Source of the DNA: VFJL01 sp037147395
GTDB taxonomy: Bacteria > Pseudomonadota > Gammaproteobacteria > Burkholderiales > Nitrosomonadaceae
Length of the DNA: 6,006 bases
NCBI GenBank assembly: GCA_037147395.1
Contig: JBAWVG010000070.1
Location: 1 to 6,006 of the forward strand
Reading direction: 5' to 3'
Shown: piece by piece, positions 1-5,800 of the stretch
Numbering within the stretch: position 1 is the first letter of the stretch
Layout: every line of letters begins with the position of its first letter
Notes under the pieces: generated by a model
Told to the model about the DNA's origin: nothing
What the model saw: only the letters and a program-made list of their open reading frames with translations
Databases searched by the model: none
Made by a program: the position numbers and the translations under genes

Positions 1-855
1 CGTATGGAATCCCATCTTCATGGCCTGCAGTCCCCACAATGGCCGGAAGAGGTTCTTGGATCGATTAATAAGAGTAGCGCTCTGCGTGGAGAGAGATTAT
101 TCAATCATTACTGCGAGAGCTGCCATGTTGAAATCGATCGTACATCGCCTGATCGCCGCGTCGTGGCACATATGTCTAGGGTCAGTGATGTCGGTACTGA
201 TCCTAAGATGGCTGAAAATAGTTTTAGATATCAGGGTCTGTCCGGTATTTTACGAAACCAGTATCTCGGTCTTGGCGTCGGAGACATCCTGCTCGATCGA
301 AAGGCCCCTGTGGCAGCATTGCTGACAAAGGCAACCTTAAATGTGGTCGCCACTCCTGATCCAGATAAATGGTTTCTACGCCGTTGGGTCGACTGGGCGA
401 GTGATCTGATCACTGCTTATACGCATAACGAGATCAAGCCCTCAATCAAGAATGGAAACTATGATTCAGACACGACCGCGAACCCGCTCTCCTCACTGAA
501 TGCCTACAAGGCAAGATCATTGAATGGAATCTGGGCCACTTCACCGTATTTGCATAATGGTTCGGTACCAACACTATACGACCTGTTACTGCCGAAGAAG
601 CGTCCGAATGATCCCCCACACGGCGAATACCGTCCAGAAAAGTTCGAAGTTGGATCTCGTGAATTTGATCCGATCAGAGTCGGTTTAAAGAGCAGTGGGT
701 ATAAAGGATTTACCTTTGATACAAGCTTTTCGGGGAATAGTAATGCTGGACATGAATATGCATCCGGTCACACCGCGCAAACTAATGGAAAGGTTCTTCC
801 GGCACTGACTAAAGATCAGCGCCTAGATTTACTGGAATATTTGAAGAGCCTATAA
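1..855 (+). CDS. RoxA-like di-haem cytochrome c / peroxidase-family protein, C-terminal part (5' end outside window)
   Basis: This is the C-terminal part of a c-type cytochrome of the di-haem peroxidase / rubber-oxygenase (RoxA-like) superfamily. Such proteins are exported and bind haem covalently in the periplasm or outside the cell. Counting from the ATG at position 4, a CESCH haem-attachment motif is at residues 37-41. The segment GIWATSPYLHNGSVPTLYDL, around His184, is the family signature near the second haem. A late NAGHEY motif (His250) is a candidate axial ligand by analogy with RoxA. The frame is open to the left edge, no signal peptide is present, and the family normally has another haem domain before this point. 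The ATG at 4 is therefore probably internal and the gene is cut by the window. It ends 50 bases before the P450 gene, suggesting one transcript. The family is clear; the substrate (polyisoprene, fatty-acid product or peroxide) cannot be told. Confidence 0.85.
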   Translation, partial: RMESHLHGLQSPQWPEEVLGSINKSSALRGERLFNHYCESCHVEIDRTSPDRRVVAHMSRVSDVGTDPKMAENSFRYQGLSGILRNQYLGLGVGDILLDRKAPVAALLTKATLNVVATPDPDKWFLRRWVDWASDLITAYTHNEIKPSIKNGNYDSDTTANPLSSLNAYKARSLNGIWATSPYLHNGSVPTLYDLLLPKKRPNDPPHGEYRPEKFEVGSREFDPIRVGLKSSGYKGFTFDTSFSGNSNAGHEYASGHTAQTNGKVLPALTKDQRLDLLEYLKSL

Positions 856-905
856 CCCAAATCGATCGCAATGAACGAACCCGATCATATACAAGGAAGC
901 AATCG

Positions 906-2189
906 ATGAATACGACGACAAGTAACTACCTGGACCAGTATGACGCAGCTGCCGATGCAGATAAATTTCCAATGGTTCGCCGTTGGATTGATACCGAACC
1001 ACTGCCGTTCTTTAAGGAGTTACGTGAGAAACGACCCATACTGGTGACCCCACAGTGCACCCTTCTCACCCGGTTTGACGATATCAGGGAAGTGTTGCTC
1101 ATGCCAAAAGTATTCACGGTCGCGCCGTATGTGCCAAAAATGGAGAATTTCATGATGGCACATGACGATGATGCACTCCACACCCGAGAGAAATCTCTGA
1201 TGGAATGCATGTTAAACCGTGATGACCTTCCCGTGGTGCGATCTATGGTTGCGAGTATCTCTAATGAGATACTTGATTCTGCTAATGGCATTATTGATGT
1301 GGTCAATCAATACTGCCGTATGGTGCCAGCGACTCTGGTACAGCAATACTTCGGTCTTACCGGCGCGAAACAGCATGACCTGATCGAATGGTCTTACTGG
1401 AACCAGTACGATACCTTTCATAACCAGCCCTTCGATTTATTGTCACCAGAGAAGTCTCAGTACATCATTGATCGTCATGCCGAGACTTCTAGAGAGCTCG
1501 TAAAATTTATATCCGAGCTCATCACACGACGTATCCAGGAAGTAAAATCAGTAGGGAGCCCGCAATCCACTTCGGTAGGGTTGGATGACGATATCGTCCT
1601 GAGAATGTTACGCACGGGGTGCCCAAAAGAGCTTGATTTTGATATCAAGAGATTGGGGATTAATGCGGGTGGTCTATTGATTGGAACCATTGAAACAACG
1701 TCCCAGGCGGTTTCTCAGGTGCTCCAGTATCTGCTCGAACATCCTGAATGGCTTACGAAGGCAAAGTCTTCCGCACAGAAGGTGGACCCCACTGAATTCG
1801 ATGGCATCGTTTGGGAGGCATTGAGATTTGTACCCATTACTACGTATCTATTTCGTACGGCTGCCAGTGATTACACAGCTGCCAAGGGGACGGACCATGA
1901 GACGGTCCTCCGTGCAGGTACCTATATCTTGCCCGTGACCCTGTCCGCGATGTTCGACGAGCGTGCATTCGAGTCTCCGGAAGAATTTATTCCAGATCGT
2001 AATTGGTATCACTATTTCCATTTTGGTTTCGGTAGTCATGAATGCCTGGGGAGGTACGTGGGAATGGTAATGATCCCGGAGATGGTCCGACAGGTTCTGA
2101 TCCGGCCTGAGATTCAGGCCAGAAATCGGATTGACTATGAGTCGGGTCCTTTCCCGGAACAATACGATCTTTCCTGGAGTACGATCTAG
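906..2189 (+). CDS. Cytochrome P450
   Basis: This is a soluble bacterial-type P450 monooxygenase of 427 residues, a normal length for the class. The haem-thiolate signature FGFGSHECLG is present with Cys380 as the iron ligand. The K-helix ExxR motif is Glu304-Arg307, and FIPDR (361-365) stands in the usual region between the K helix and the Cys loop. HTR (92-94) matches the C-helix haem-propionate contact common in bacterial P450s. The I-helix reads GTIETT (260-265), with the acid-alcohol pair Glu263-Thr264 used for oxygen activation. There is no N-terminal membrane anchor, so it should be cytoplasmic and need a ferredoxin and reductase, neither of which is in view. The ATG at 906 is chosen because AAGGAAG at 893-899 sits six bases upstream. 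It follows the RoxA-like haem protein gene closely, so both may act in one oxidation pathway. The substrate is unknown. Confidence 0.93.
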   Translation: MNTTTSNYLDQYDAAADADKFPMVRRWIDTEPLPFFKELREKRPILVTPQCTLLTRFDDIREVLLMPKVFTVAPYVPKMENFMMAHDDDALHTREKSLMECMLNRDDLPVVRSMVASISNEILDSANGIIDVVNQYCRMVPATLVQQYFGLTGAKQHDLIEWSYWNQYDTFHNQPFDLLSPEKSQYIIDRHAETSRELVKFISELITRRIQEVKSVGSPQSTSVGLDDDIVLRMLRTGCPKELDFDIKRLGINAGGLLIGTIETTSQAVSQVLQYLLEHPEWLTKAKSSAQKVDPTEFDGIVWEALRFVPITTYLFRTAASDYTAAKGTDHETVLRAGTYILPVTLSAMFDERAFESPEEFIPDRNWYHYFHFGFGSHECLGRYVGMVMIPEMVRQVLIRPEIQARNRIDYESGPFPEQYDLSWSTI

Positions 2190-2350
2190 AGATTTAAGAT
2201 TCAACAGATCTCACCCATGACAGGTCCTCAACATTCTGAGGTGATCAGCGATGGAGCATTGCCGAATGCCCGTTACAAGATTCTTAAGTTCTGGTGCGAG
2301 TTGAATTGTTTCAATCCGGCCTCTGGGTTAGCTCATTAAGGTGACAGTCA

Positions 2351-2821
2351 ATGATAACCAGCGATGATGGGTTGAATATTATTAAAGAGTTCGAGCAACT
2401 GCGGCTCAAAGCCTATATCCCGGCCCCGGGGGATGTTCCAACCATCGGTTGGGGTACGACTGCTGGGGTTAAGATGGGTGACACGATCGATTTAAAAACC
2501 GCAGATCAATACTTACGACGAGATGTCCACTCGTGTGAGGATGCTGTTAGCCTGGCATGCGGCGAGTTACTGACTCAATCCCAGTTCGATGCATGTGTGT
2601 CCCTTACCTATAATATAGGAGGAGGGGCTTTCAGACAGTCGACCCTTGTAAAGAAGATTAAATCGCACGACCCACTTGCAGCTGATGAATTTTTACGATG
2701 GGACAAATTTCAAGGGGTACCATTGGCAGGGTTAACCCGACGCCGTAAAAAAGAGAGGGAGCTCTTTCTTAAGCTACCCGTTAGTGCCCCTCTAAGCGCT
2801 CTTCAGGACTCTTCTGTGTAA
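2351..2821 (+). CDS. Phage-type lysozyme (GH24 endolysin, T4/P21 family)
   Basis: This is a 156-residue muramidase of glycoside hydrolase family 24, which cuts the MurNAc-GlcNAc bond of peptidoglycan. The N-terminal active-site region reads IKEFEQLRLKAY, with Glu15 as the likely acid catalyst, followed by PTIGWGTT with Thr31. The second acidic position, normally Asp or Cys nine residues after the Glu, is Pro24 here. Asp28 just before the Thr is the obvious substitute, and I recall relatives with a similar PxPxDV loop. Further family marks are the QFDAxVSLTYNIG core and the C-terminal GLTRRR (127-132). There is no signal peptide or SAR anchor, so release to the wall would need a holin or another route; none is visible. 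AAGGTGA at 2338-2344, six bases before the ATG, supports the start. It could be a prophage remnant or a domesticated enzyme. Confidence 0.92.
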   Translation: MITSDDGLNIIKEFEQLRLKAYIPAPGDVPTIGWGTTAGVKMGDTIDLKTADQYLRRDVHSCEDAVSLACGELLTQSQFDACVSLTYNIGGGAFRQSTLVKKIKSHDPLAADEFLRWDKFQGVPLAGLTRRRKKERELFLKLPVSAPLSALQDSSV

Positions 2822-2868
2822 ATCCGAGTGCTCTGACGATCCTTATTGTCAGTCCGCATGAATCCATA

Positions 2869-2886
2869 AAATCAATAGATTGATTT
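2869..2886. repeat. AT-rich inverted repeat in the lysozyme-hydrolase spacer
   Basis: AAATCAA and TTGATTT form a perfect 7-base inverted repeat around the four bases TAGA, 48 bases after the lysozyme stop. The stem is AT-rich and no T-run follows, so it is a poor intrinsic terminator. A dimeric regulator binding site is an alternative. The symmetry is visible in the sequence; the role is a guess. Confidence 0.35.
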
Positions 2887-2943
2887 ACGCCTTGGTTTAG
2901 TTCTCGGCATTAAACAATAGTCCATTCGGCCTATAGACACATC

Positions 2944-2983
2944 CGGTCTCTCAGACCACTATCGATCCGCAATAGACCGATAG
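2944..2983 (+). promoter_or_regulatory. Possible structured leader upstream of the hydrolase gene
   Basis: Several short inverted repeats overlap here. GGTCT (2945-2949) pairs with AGACC (2953-2957). CGGTCT (2944-2949) can instead pair with AGACCG (2974-2979). CTATCG (2959-2964) pairs with CGATAG (2978-2983). These pairings are mutually exclusive in part, as in a switching leader, but each is short and could be chance. A weak -10-like TATAGA is at 2932-2937 with no convincing -35. The hydrolase ribosome-binding site AGGAG follows at 3008-3012. Confidence 0.25.
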
Positions 2984-3019
2984 ATTTCAGTCTTTTCTCA
3001 GTGAGATAGGAGAATTTAT

Positions 3020-4000
3020 ATGGACAGTTTTATTCTGTGCGTTCGAGATAAGGTCTCAGGTGAAGATAAGTTCGGAATTGGTATCGGCTCACTCTCGTAC
3101 TTGAAAGTGTCAGGGGACTCCGCGATCCCACTCCCATCTCATAAGATTGGTGGTGTAAGACAATGGCTGGATGAGATTGTTAAACAAGCGAATCCCTTGG
3201 AGGATGAGCCTAGCAATAAGTTGGATATTGTTTTTTTTATTCATGGATACAACACAGACCCCGAAGAGGCTTTAAAGCGTCAGAGGTTGGTTGAAGAGAA
3301 GCTACGTGATCGTGGCTTTAAGTGTATGGTCATTGGATTTGATTGGCCGACCGCGGGTAGTGCTGCTCTGTACAGTTATGACCGCTTTGAGGCACAAAAT
3401 ACGGCATCCCTTCTAGTTAAGGGGGGCATCATTCCATTTGCCAGTTACACAGTACCGAACTGCCCGATCAATATCCATGTGATGGCCCATTCAATGGGTG
3501 GTTTCGTAGTTCGGGAAGCCTTTCGGGCCGTCGATAAGGGACGTAGTGCTGATCTATCCAATGATTGGCGTGTCGGTCAGATAGTGCTGTTCGGTGCCGA
3601 TATATCCTCAGAGTGTTTTGCGATCGATCACTCTGACATGGTGCCGGTATTTGATCATTGCGGACGTATCACCAATTACTATAGCGGTCACGATGAAGCC
3701 CTTGCAGTTTCTAATATCAAGAATATAGATATCAATTCTCGCGTTGGCCGTGTCGGGATGCCGACAGATACACCCTCAAATGATAAGGCGGTCGATGTGG
3801 ACTGCGGTCCGCGTTACGCATTCATACCCGACCGAAAGTTTACAGTCATCGATGGAATGGTATCTCACTCATGGTATTTGGAAGATCCGATCTGGTACGA
3901 CGACCTGGCGTTTACCCTTAAGGGGCAACTAGACCGTAAATCCATCCCGAGCCGAAATCAAATCGGCAATAATGATTTTGTCTTGAATTTAGAAAGCTAA
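3020..4000 (+). CDS. Alpha/beta hydrolase, DUF900-type
   Basis: This is a 326-residue serine hydrolase with the alpha/beta fold, most like the DUF900 group of esterase/lipase-like proteins of unknown substrate. The oxyanion-hole strand reads FFIHGYN (His75-Gly76-Tyr77-Asn78). GFDWPTAGSAALYSYDRF matches the FxWPSxG...YxxD block of that group. The nucleophile elbow is AHSMGG with Ser158. GHDEAL supplies Asp225 as the likely acid, and VSHSW supplies His283 as the likely base, so the triad appears intact. There is no signal peptide or membrane segment, so it is predicted cytoplasmic unless exported by a dedicated system. AGGAG at 3008-3012, seven bases before the ATG, supports the start. The zinc-ribbon gene starts 45 bases downstream with its own strong ribosome-binding site, so the two probably form an operon. 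The substrate is unknown; ester or lipid is only the default guess. Confidence 0.85.
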   Translation: MDSFILCVRDKVSGEDKFGIGIGSLSYLKVSGDSAIPLPSHKIGGVRQWLDEIVKQANPLEDEPSNKLDIVFFIHGYNTDPEEALKRQRLVEEKLRDRGFKCMVIGFDWPTAGSAALYSYDRFEAQNTASLLVKGGIIPFASYTVPNCPINIHVMAHSMGGFVVREAFRAVDKGRSADLSNDWRVGQIVLFGADISSECFAIDHSDMVPVFDHCGRITNYYSGHDEALAVSNIKNIDINSRVGRVGMPTDTPSNDKAVDVDCGPRYAFIPDRKFTVIDGMVSHSWYLEDPIWYDDLAFTLKGQLDRKSIPSRNQIGNNDFVLNLES

Positions 4001-4032
4001 TCTAGGTCGCAACGGTATCTCTCATAATCGAA

Positions 4033-4041
4033 GAGGTGATC
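4033..4041 (+). promoter_or_regulatory. Very strong Shine-Dalgarno site of the zinc-ribbon gene
   Basis: GAGGTGATC is a nine-base match to the complement of the 16S rRNA 3' end, with four bases to the ATG at 4046. It fixes the start and suggests this gene is translated strongly relative to the hydrolase before it. Confidence 0.7.
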
Positions 4042-4045
4042 GGCA

Positions 4046-4663
4046 ATGTTTTGCTCGAATTGCGGTGCTAAAGTCAGTGGGAATTTCTGCTCGAAATGTG
4101 GTGCTGCTGTTAAGGGTGCTGTTGCAGCATCTGTAGAGACTCCTCAAGACTGGTCTGGAATGGTTCATTACGAAAAGCTCATTACCATTCCTGAAGTCAG
4201 GAGCCTGATCAGTAAGAACGCATCGATTGCTGAGAAGCATCTCTCGGCCGAAGAGTTTCTAGCCCTTGCCGATAAAGTCATTCCGCTAGGAGTCCCTCTT
4301 GAGAAGATCGTTGCAGTGGCACAACCGATCTATGCTCATCTCGGGCTAAAGACGGGGGAGGAGCATTCTGAGATCCTGTCGGCCCCACCCGGTATCGTCA
4401 TCGTTTCCGCTCTGTGTTCTCTTGCTCACCATGGGCAAGTATTGCAGCATGTTCAGCAGTTCGATGATGGATGTCTGCTCGAAGCAACTCTGCCCTCAGA
4501 CATGTGGTCATTTGAAGGGACTCTCTCTGTCAGTATCCATCAGACACCCGTCGGAACGCGCGTCGATGGATCGACAAAGATCAAGGGACAGATATACGAT
4601 TGGGGAAAGAGTAAGCGGTGTCTGGAGGCCCTCTTCGATGATATGAAGGTTACACCGGCTTAG
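4046..4663 (+). CDS. Zinc-ribbon domain protein with uncharacterised C-terminal domain
   Basis: This is a 205-residue protein. The first 20 residues form a short zinc ribbon: CSNCG (Cys3, Cys6) and CSKCG (Cys15, Cys18), a four-cysteine set typical of the small DZR/zinc_ribbon_2 modules at protein N-termini. A short Ala-rich linker follows. From about residue 36 to the end is a mixed helix/strand region with no motif I can tie to an enzyme. Its most striking part is the segment EATLPSDMWSFEGTLSVSI followed by KGQIYDWGKSKRCL near the C-terminus, which I recall seeing in similar proteobacterial zinc-ribbon proteins without an assigned function. No signal peptide or membrane segment is seen, so it should be cytoplasmic. 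It lies 45 bases after the hydrolase gene and 62 bases before a strong terminator, so it is likely the last gene of that transcript. It may bind nucleic acid or protein; function unknown. Confidence 0.85.
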   Translation: MFCSNCGAKVSGNFCSKCGAAVKGAVAASVETPQDWSGMVHYEKLITIPEVRSLISKNASIAEKHLSAEEFLALADKVIPLGVPLEKIVAVAQPIYAHLGLKTGEEHSEILSAPPGIVIVSALCSLAHHGQVLQHVQQFDDGCLLEATLPSDMWSFEGTLSVSIHQTPVGTRVDGSTKIKGQIYDWGKSKRCLEALFDDMKVTPA

Positions 4664-4675
4664 TCCGCTTGAAAT

Positions 4676-4691
4676 CTCGGCCTAGACCGAG
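4676..4691 (+). other. Short hairpin after the zinc-ribbon gene
   Basis: CTCGG and CCGAG form a 5-base stem with a six-base loop, 13 bases after the zinc-ribbon stop. It lacks a T-run, so it is more likely to help shape or protect the transcript 3' end than to terminate by itself. Confidence 0.3.
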
Positions 4692-4697
4692 CACTCC

Positions 4698-4994
4698 CTA
4701 TTTACAAACAGTCTTCAATATCGAGTCCCCAAAAATGGGGATTTTTTTGGCCTTAGATTTTGTGGCCATGGATATCTTCATTAAGGATCCATCTTTCACA
4801 GCCTCATCTTGAAGCTTATCGGCCCTCACCCATAACTTCCGAGCAATGCCTTTTAGCACTTCTAGTTCAGTATCCATCAAGACTTGTGACAGCAGTGCAG
4901 AGCATATCGTCACATAGTCCAGCCGTACGCATTCAGCAACTGAAGTGGCATACTCTTTCAAAGACACATATTTGTATTGCTCATACTTCCTCAT
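4698..4994 (-). CDS. Hypothetical protein, 98 residues, unknown function
   Basis: I do not recognise this protein. It starts MRKYEQYKYVSLKEYA and continues as a mainly helix-forming sequence with many charged residues (for example TELEVLKGIARKLWVRADKL) and a Lys-rich tail near KSKAKKIPIFGDS. No signal peptide, membrane segment or metal motif is visible. The amino-acid make-up looks protein-like, and the largest overlapping plus-strand frame does not. A possible minus-strand promoter lies 34-63 bases upstream of the start. Against it, the ribosome-binding site is weak (only a TAAGTGA-like stretch next to the ATG). Its last codons also run through the intrinsic terminator of the convergent operon. 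It is divergent from the GST gene, 124 bases apart. Probably real, but conservation is needed to be sure. Confidence 0.55.
   Translation of the reverse strand: MRKYEQYKYVSLKEYATSVAECVRLDYVTICSALLSQVLMDTELEVLKGIARKLWVRADKLQDEAVKDGSLMKISMATKSKAKKIPIFGDSILKTVCK
4726..4748 (+). terminator. Rho-independent terminator of the hydrolase/zinc-ribbon operon
   Basis: TCCCC (4726-4730) and GGGGA (4737-4741) pair across an AAAAAT loop, and seven T residues follow at 4742-4748. This is a textbook intrinsic terminator for plus-strand transcription. Read on the minus strand, the hairpin is not followed by a T-run, so it should act in one direction only. It lies inside the 3' end of the minus-strand ORF at 4698-4994. 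Confidence 0.8.
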
Positions 4995-5027
4995 TCACTT
5001 AGTCTTTACTATCTTGCAGAGACGGCA

Positions 5028-5057
5028 CCTATAACCATGAGTCCTTACATCTACCAA
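5028..5057 (-). promoter_or_regulatory. Possible sigma-70 promoter for the 98-residue minus-strand ORF
   Basis: On the minus strand, TTGGTA (plus-strand 5052-5057) matches the -35 box at four of six bases. TATAGG (plus-strand 5028-5033) matches the -10 box at four of six, with an 18-base spacer. Transcription would begin near 5021, about 27 bases before the ORF start. Matches of this quality also occur by chance. Confidence 0.3.
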
Positions 5058-5118
5058 GACTAGATGCAAAGGGCACTAAAAGCAGACTGTATGATTTGAG
5101 AGGGCTATCGTTTAATTC

Positions 5119-5754
5119 ATGAAATATGTAAATGTAATCAGTCTCGATACAAAGTCTCCTTTAATGTTTTCCTATCGAAGGTGTCCTTATGCCATGAGAG
5201 CAAGAATGGCGATGATTTCTTCAGGGGTTGATTTTGAAGTGTATGAGATTTCATTCAGAAATAAACCGAATGAGATGATTGAAATCAGCCCGAAGGGAAC
5301 GGTCCCTGTTCTGAAGATCGGCAATAAAGTGATTGATGAAAGTCTGGATATCATGATGTGGGCATATGCAAATGGTAGTTCTTCACATTATCCGAACTTC
5401 AATCAAGAGGTAATGGATACGGGACTGGATCTGATTCATAAAAATGATCATGAATTTAAATCACATCTAGATCAGTACAAGTACTTTACAAACCACCCAT
5501 CAAAATCAAAGGATGAGTTAGGCAATGCCTGCCTATTTTTTTTAGAAATTTTAGAAGGAGCACTCAACCAGAGCCGGTACTTATTGTCCGATAAGGTCTC
5601 CTTTGTCGATATCGCGATATTCCCTTTTATTAGGCAGTTTGCTCGTGTGGATATGGATTTTTTTGCCAGTCTACAATTTGGCAGGGTTCAGGAGTGGTTG
5701 TCAGATCTTACCAGTAGTGAACTCTTTATGAATGCGATGATTAAGCCCAGATAG
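5119..5754 (+). CDS. Glutathione S-transferase family protein
   Basis: This is a complete cytosolic-type GST of 211 residues. The thioredoxin-like N-terminal domain carries FSYRRCPYAMRAR, with Cys22 as the probable catalytic residue; this variant resembles Cys-type GSTs (omega/beta-like) more than Tyr or Ser types. KGTVPVL (59-65) contains the cis-Pro63, and DES (73-75) supplies the Glu-Ser pair that holds the gamma-glutamyl group. The helical C-terminal domain has the N-capping motif SFVDIAIFPFIRQF. Likely activities are glutathione-dependent thiol transfer, dehalogenation or reduction; the substrate is unknown. The start is the first ATG of the frame, but the ribosome-binding site is poor: AGAGGG is about 14 bases away. 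A TATGAT at 5090-5095 may be a -10 box without a good -35. The gene is more AT-rich than its neighbours. The putative group II intron begins 46 bases after its stop. Confidence 0.92.
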   Translation: MKYVNVISLDTKSPLMFSYRRCPYAMRARMAMISSGVDFEVYEISFRNKPNEMIEISPKGTVPVLKIGNKVIDESLDIMMWAYANGSSSHYPNFNQEVMDTGLDLIHKNDHEFKSHLDQYKYFTNHPSKSKDELGNACLFFLEILEGALNQSRYLLSDKVSFVDIAIFPFIRQFARVDMDFFASLQFGRVQEWLSDLTSSELFMNAMIKPR

Positions 5755-5800
5755 AAGTCTGACGCTCTTAGAATGCTGCAGCGGTTAAAGAGGGGGAGGG

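Noticed and set aside
926..1306. 126-codon minus-strand frame inside the P450 gene
   Set aside because: The P450 on the other strand has all its family motifs across the gene; this frame is rich in Ser and Arg and is an antisense shadow.
2226..2241. Hairpin CCTCA/TGAGG after the P450 gene as a terminator
   Set aside because: The stem is five bases, there is no T-run, and the spacing to the next gene is short. It does not support a real terminator.
2351..4663. Lysozyme plus hydrolase plus zinc-ribbon as a prophage lysis cassette or type VI effector module
   Set aside because: No holin, spanin, VgrG, PAAR or other phage or secretion gene is visible, and 198 bases separate the lysozyme from the hydrolase. 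Adjacency alone is not enough.
4760..5002. 80-codon plus-strand frame opposite the 98-residue minus-strand ORF
   Set aside because: Its translation is rich in Ser, His and Gln with no domain-like pattern, it has no ribosome-binding site, and it starts just after a strong terminator. It reads as a shadow of the minus-strand ORF.
5775..5782. GCTGCAGC palindrome after the GST gene as a regulatory site or terminator
   Set aside because: An eight-base palindrome without a loop or T-run is likely to occur by chance.
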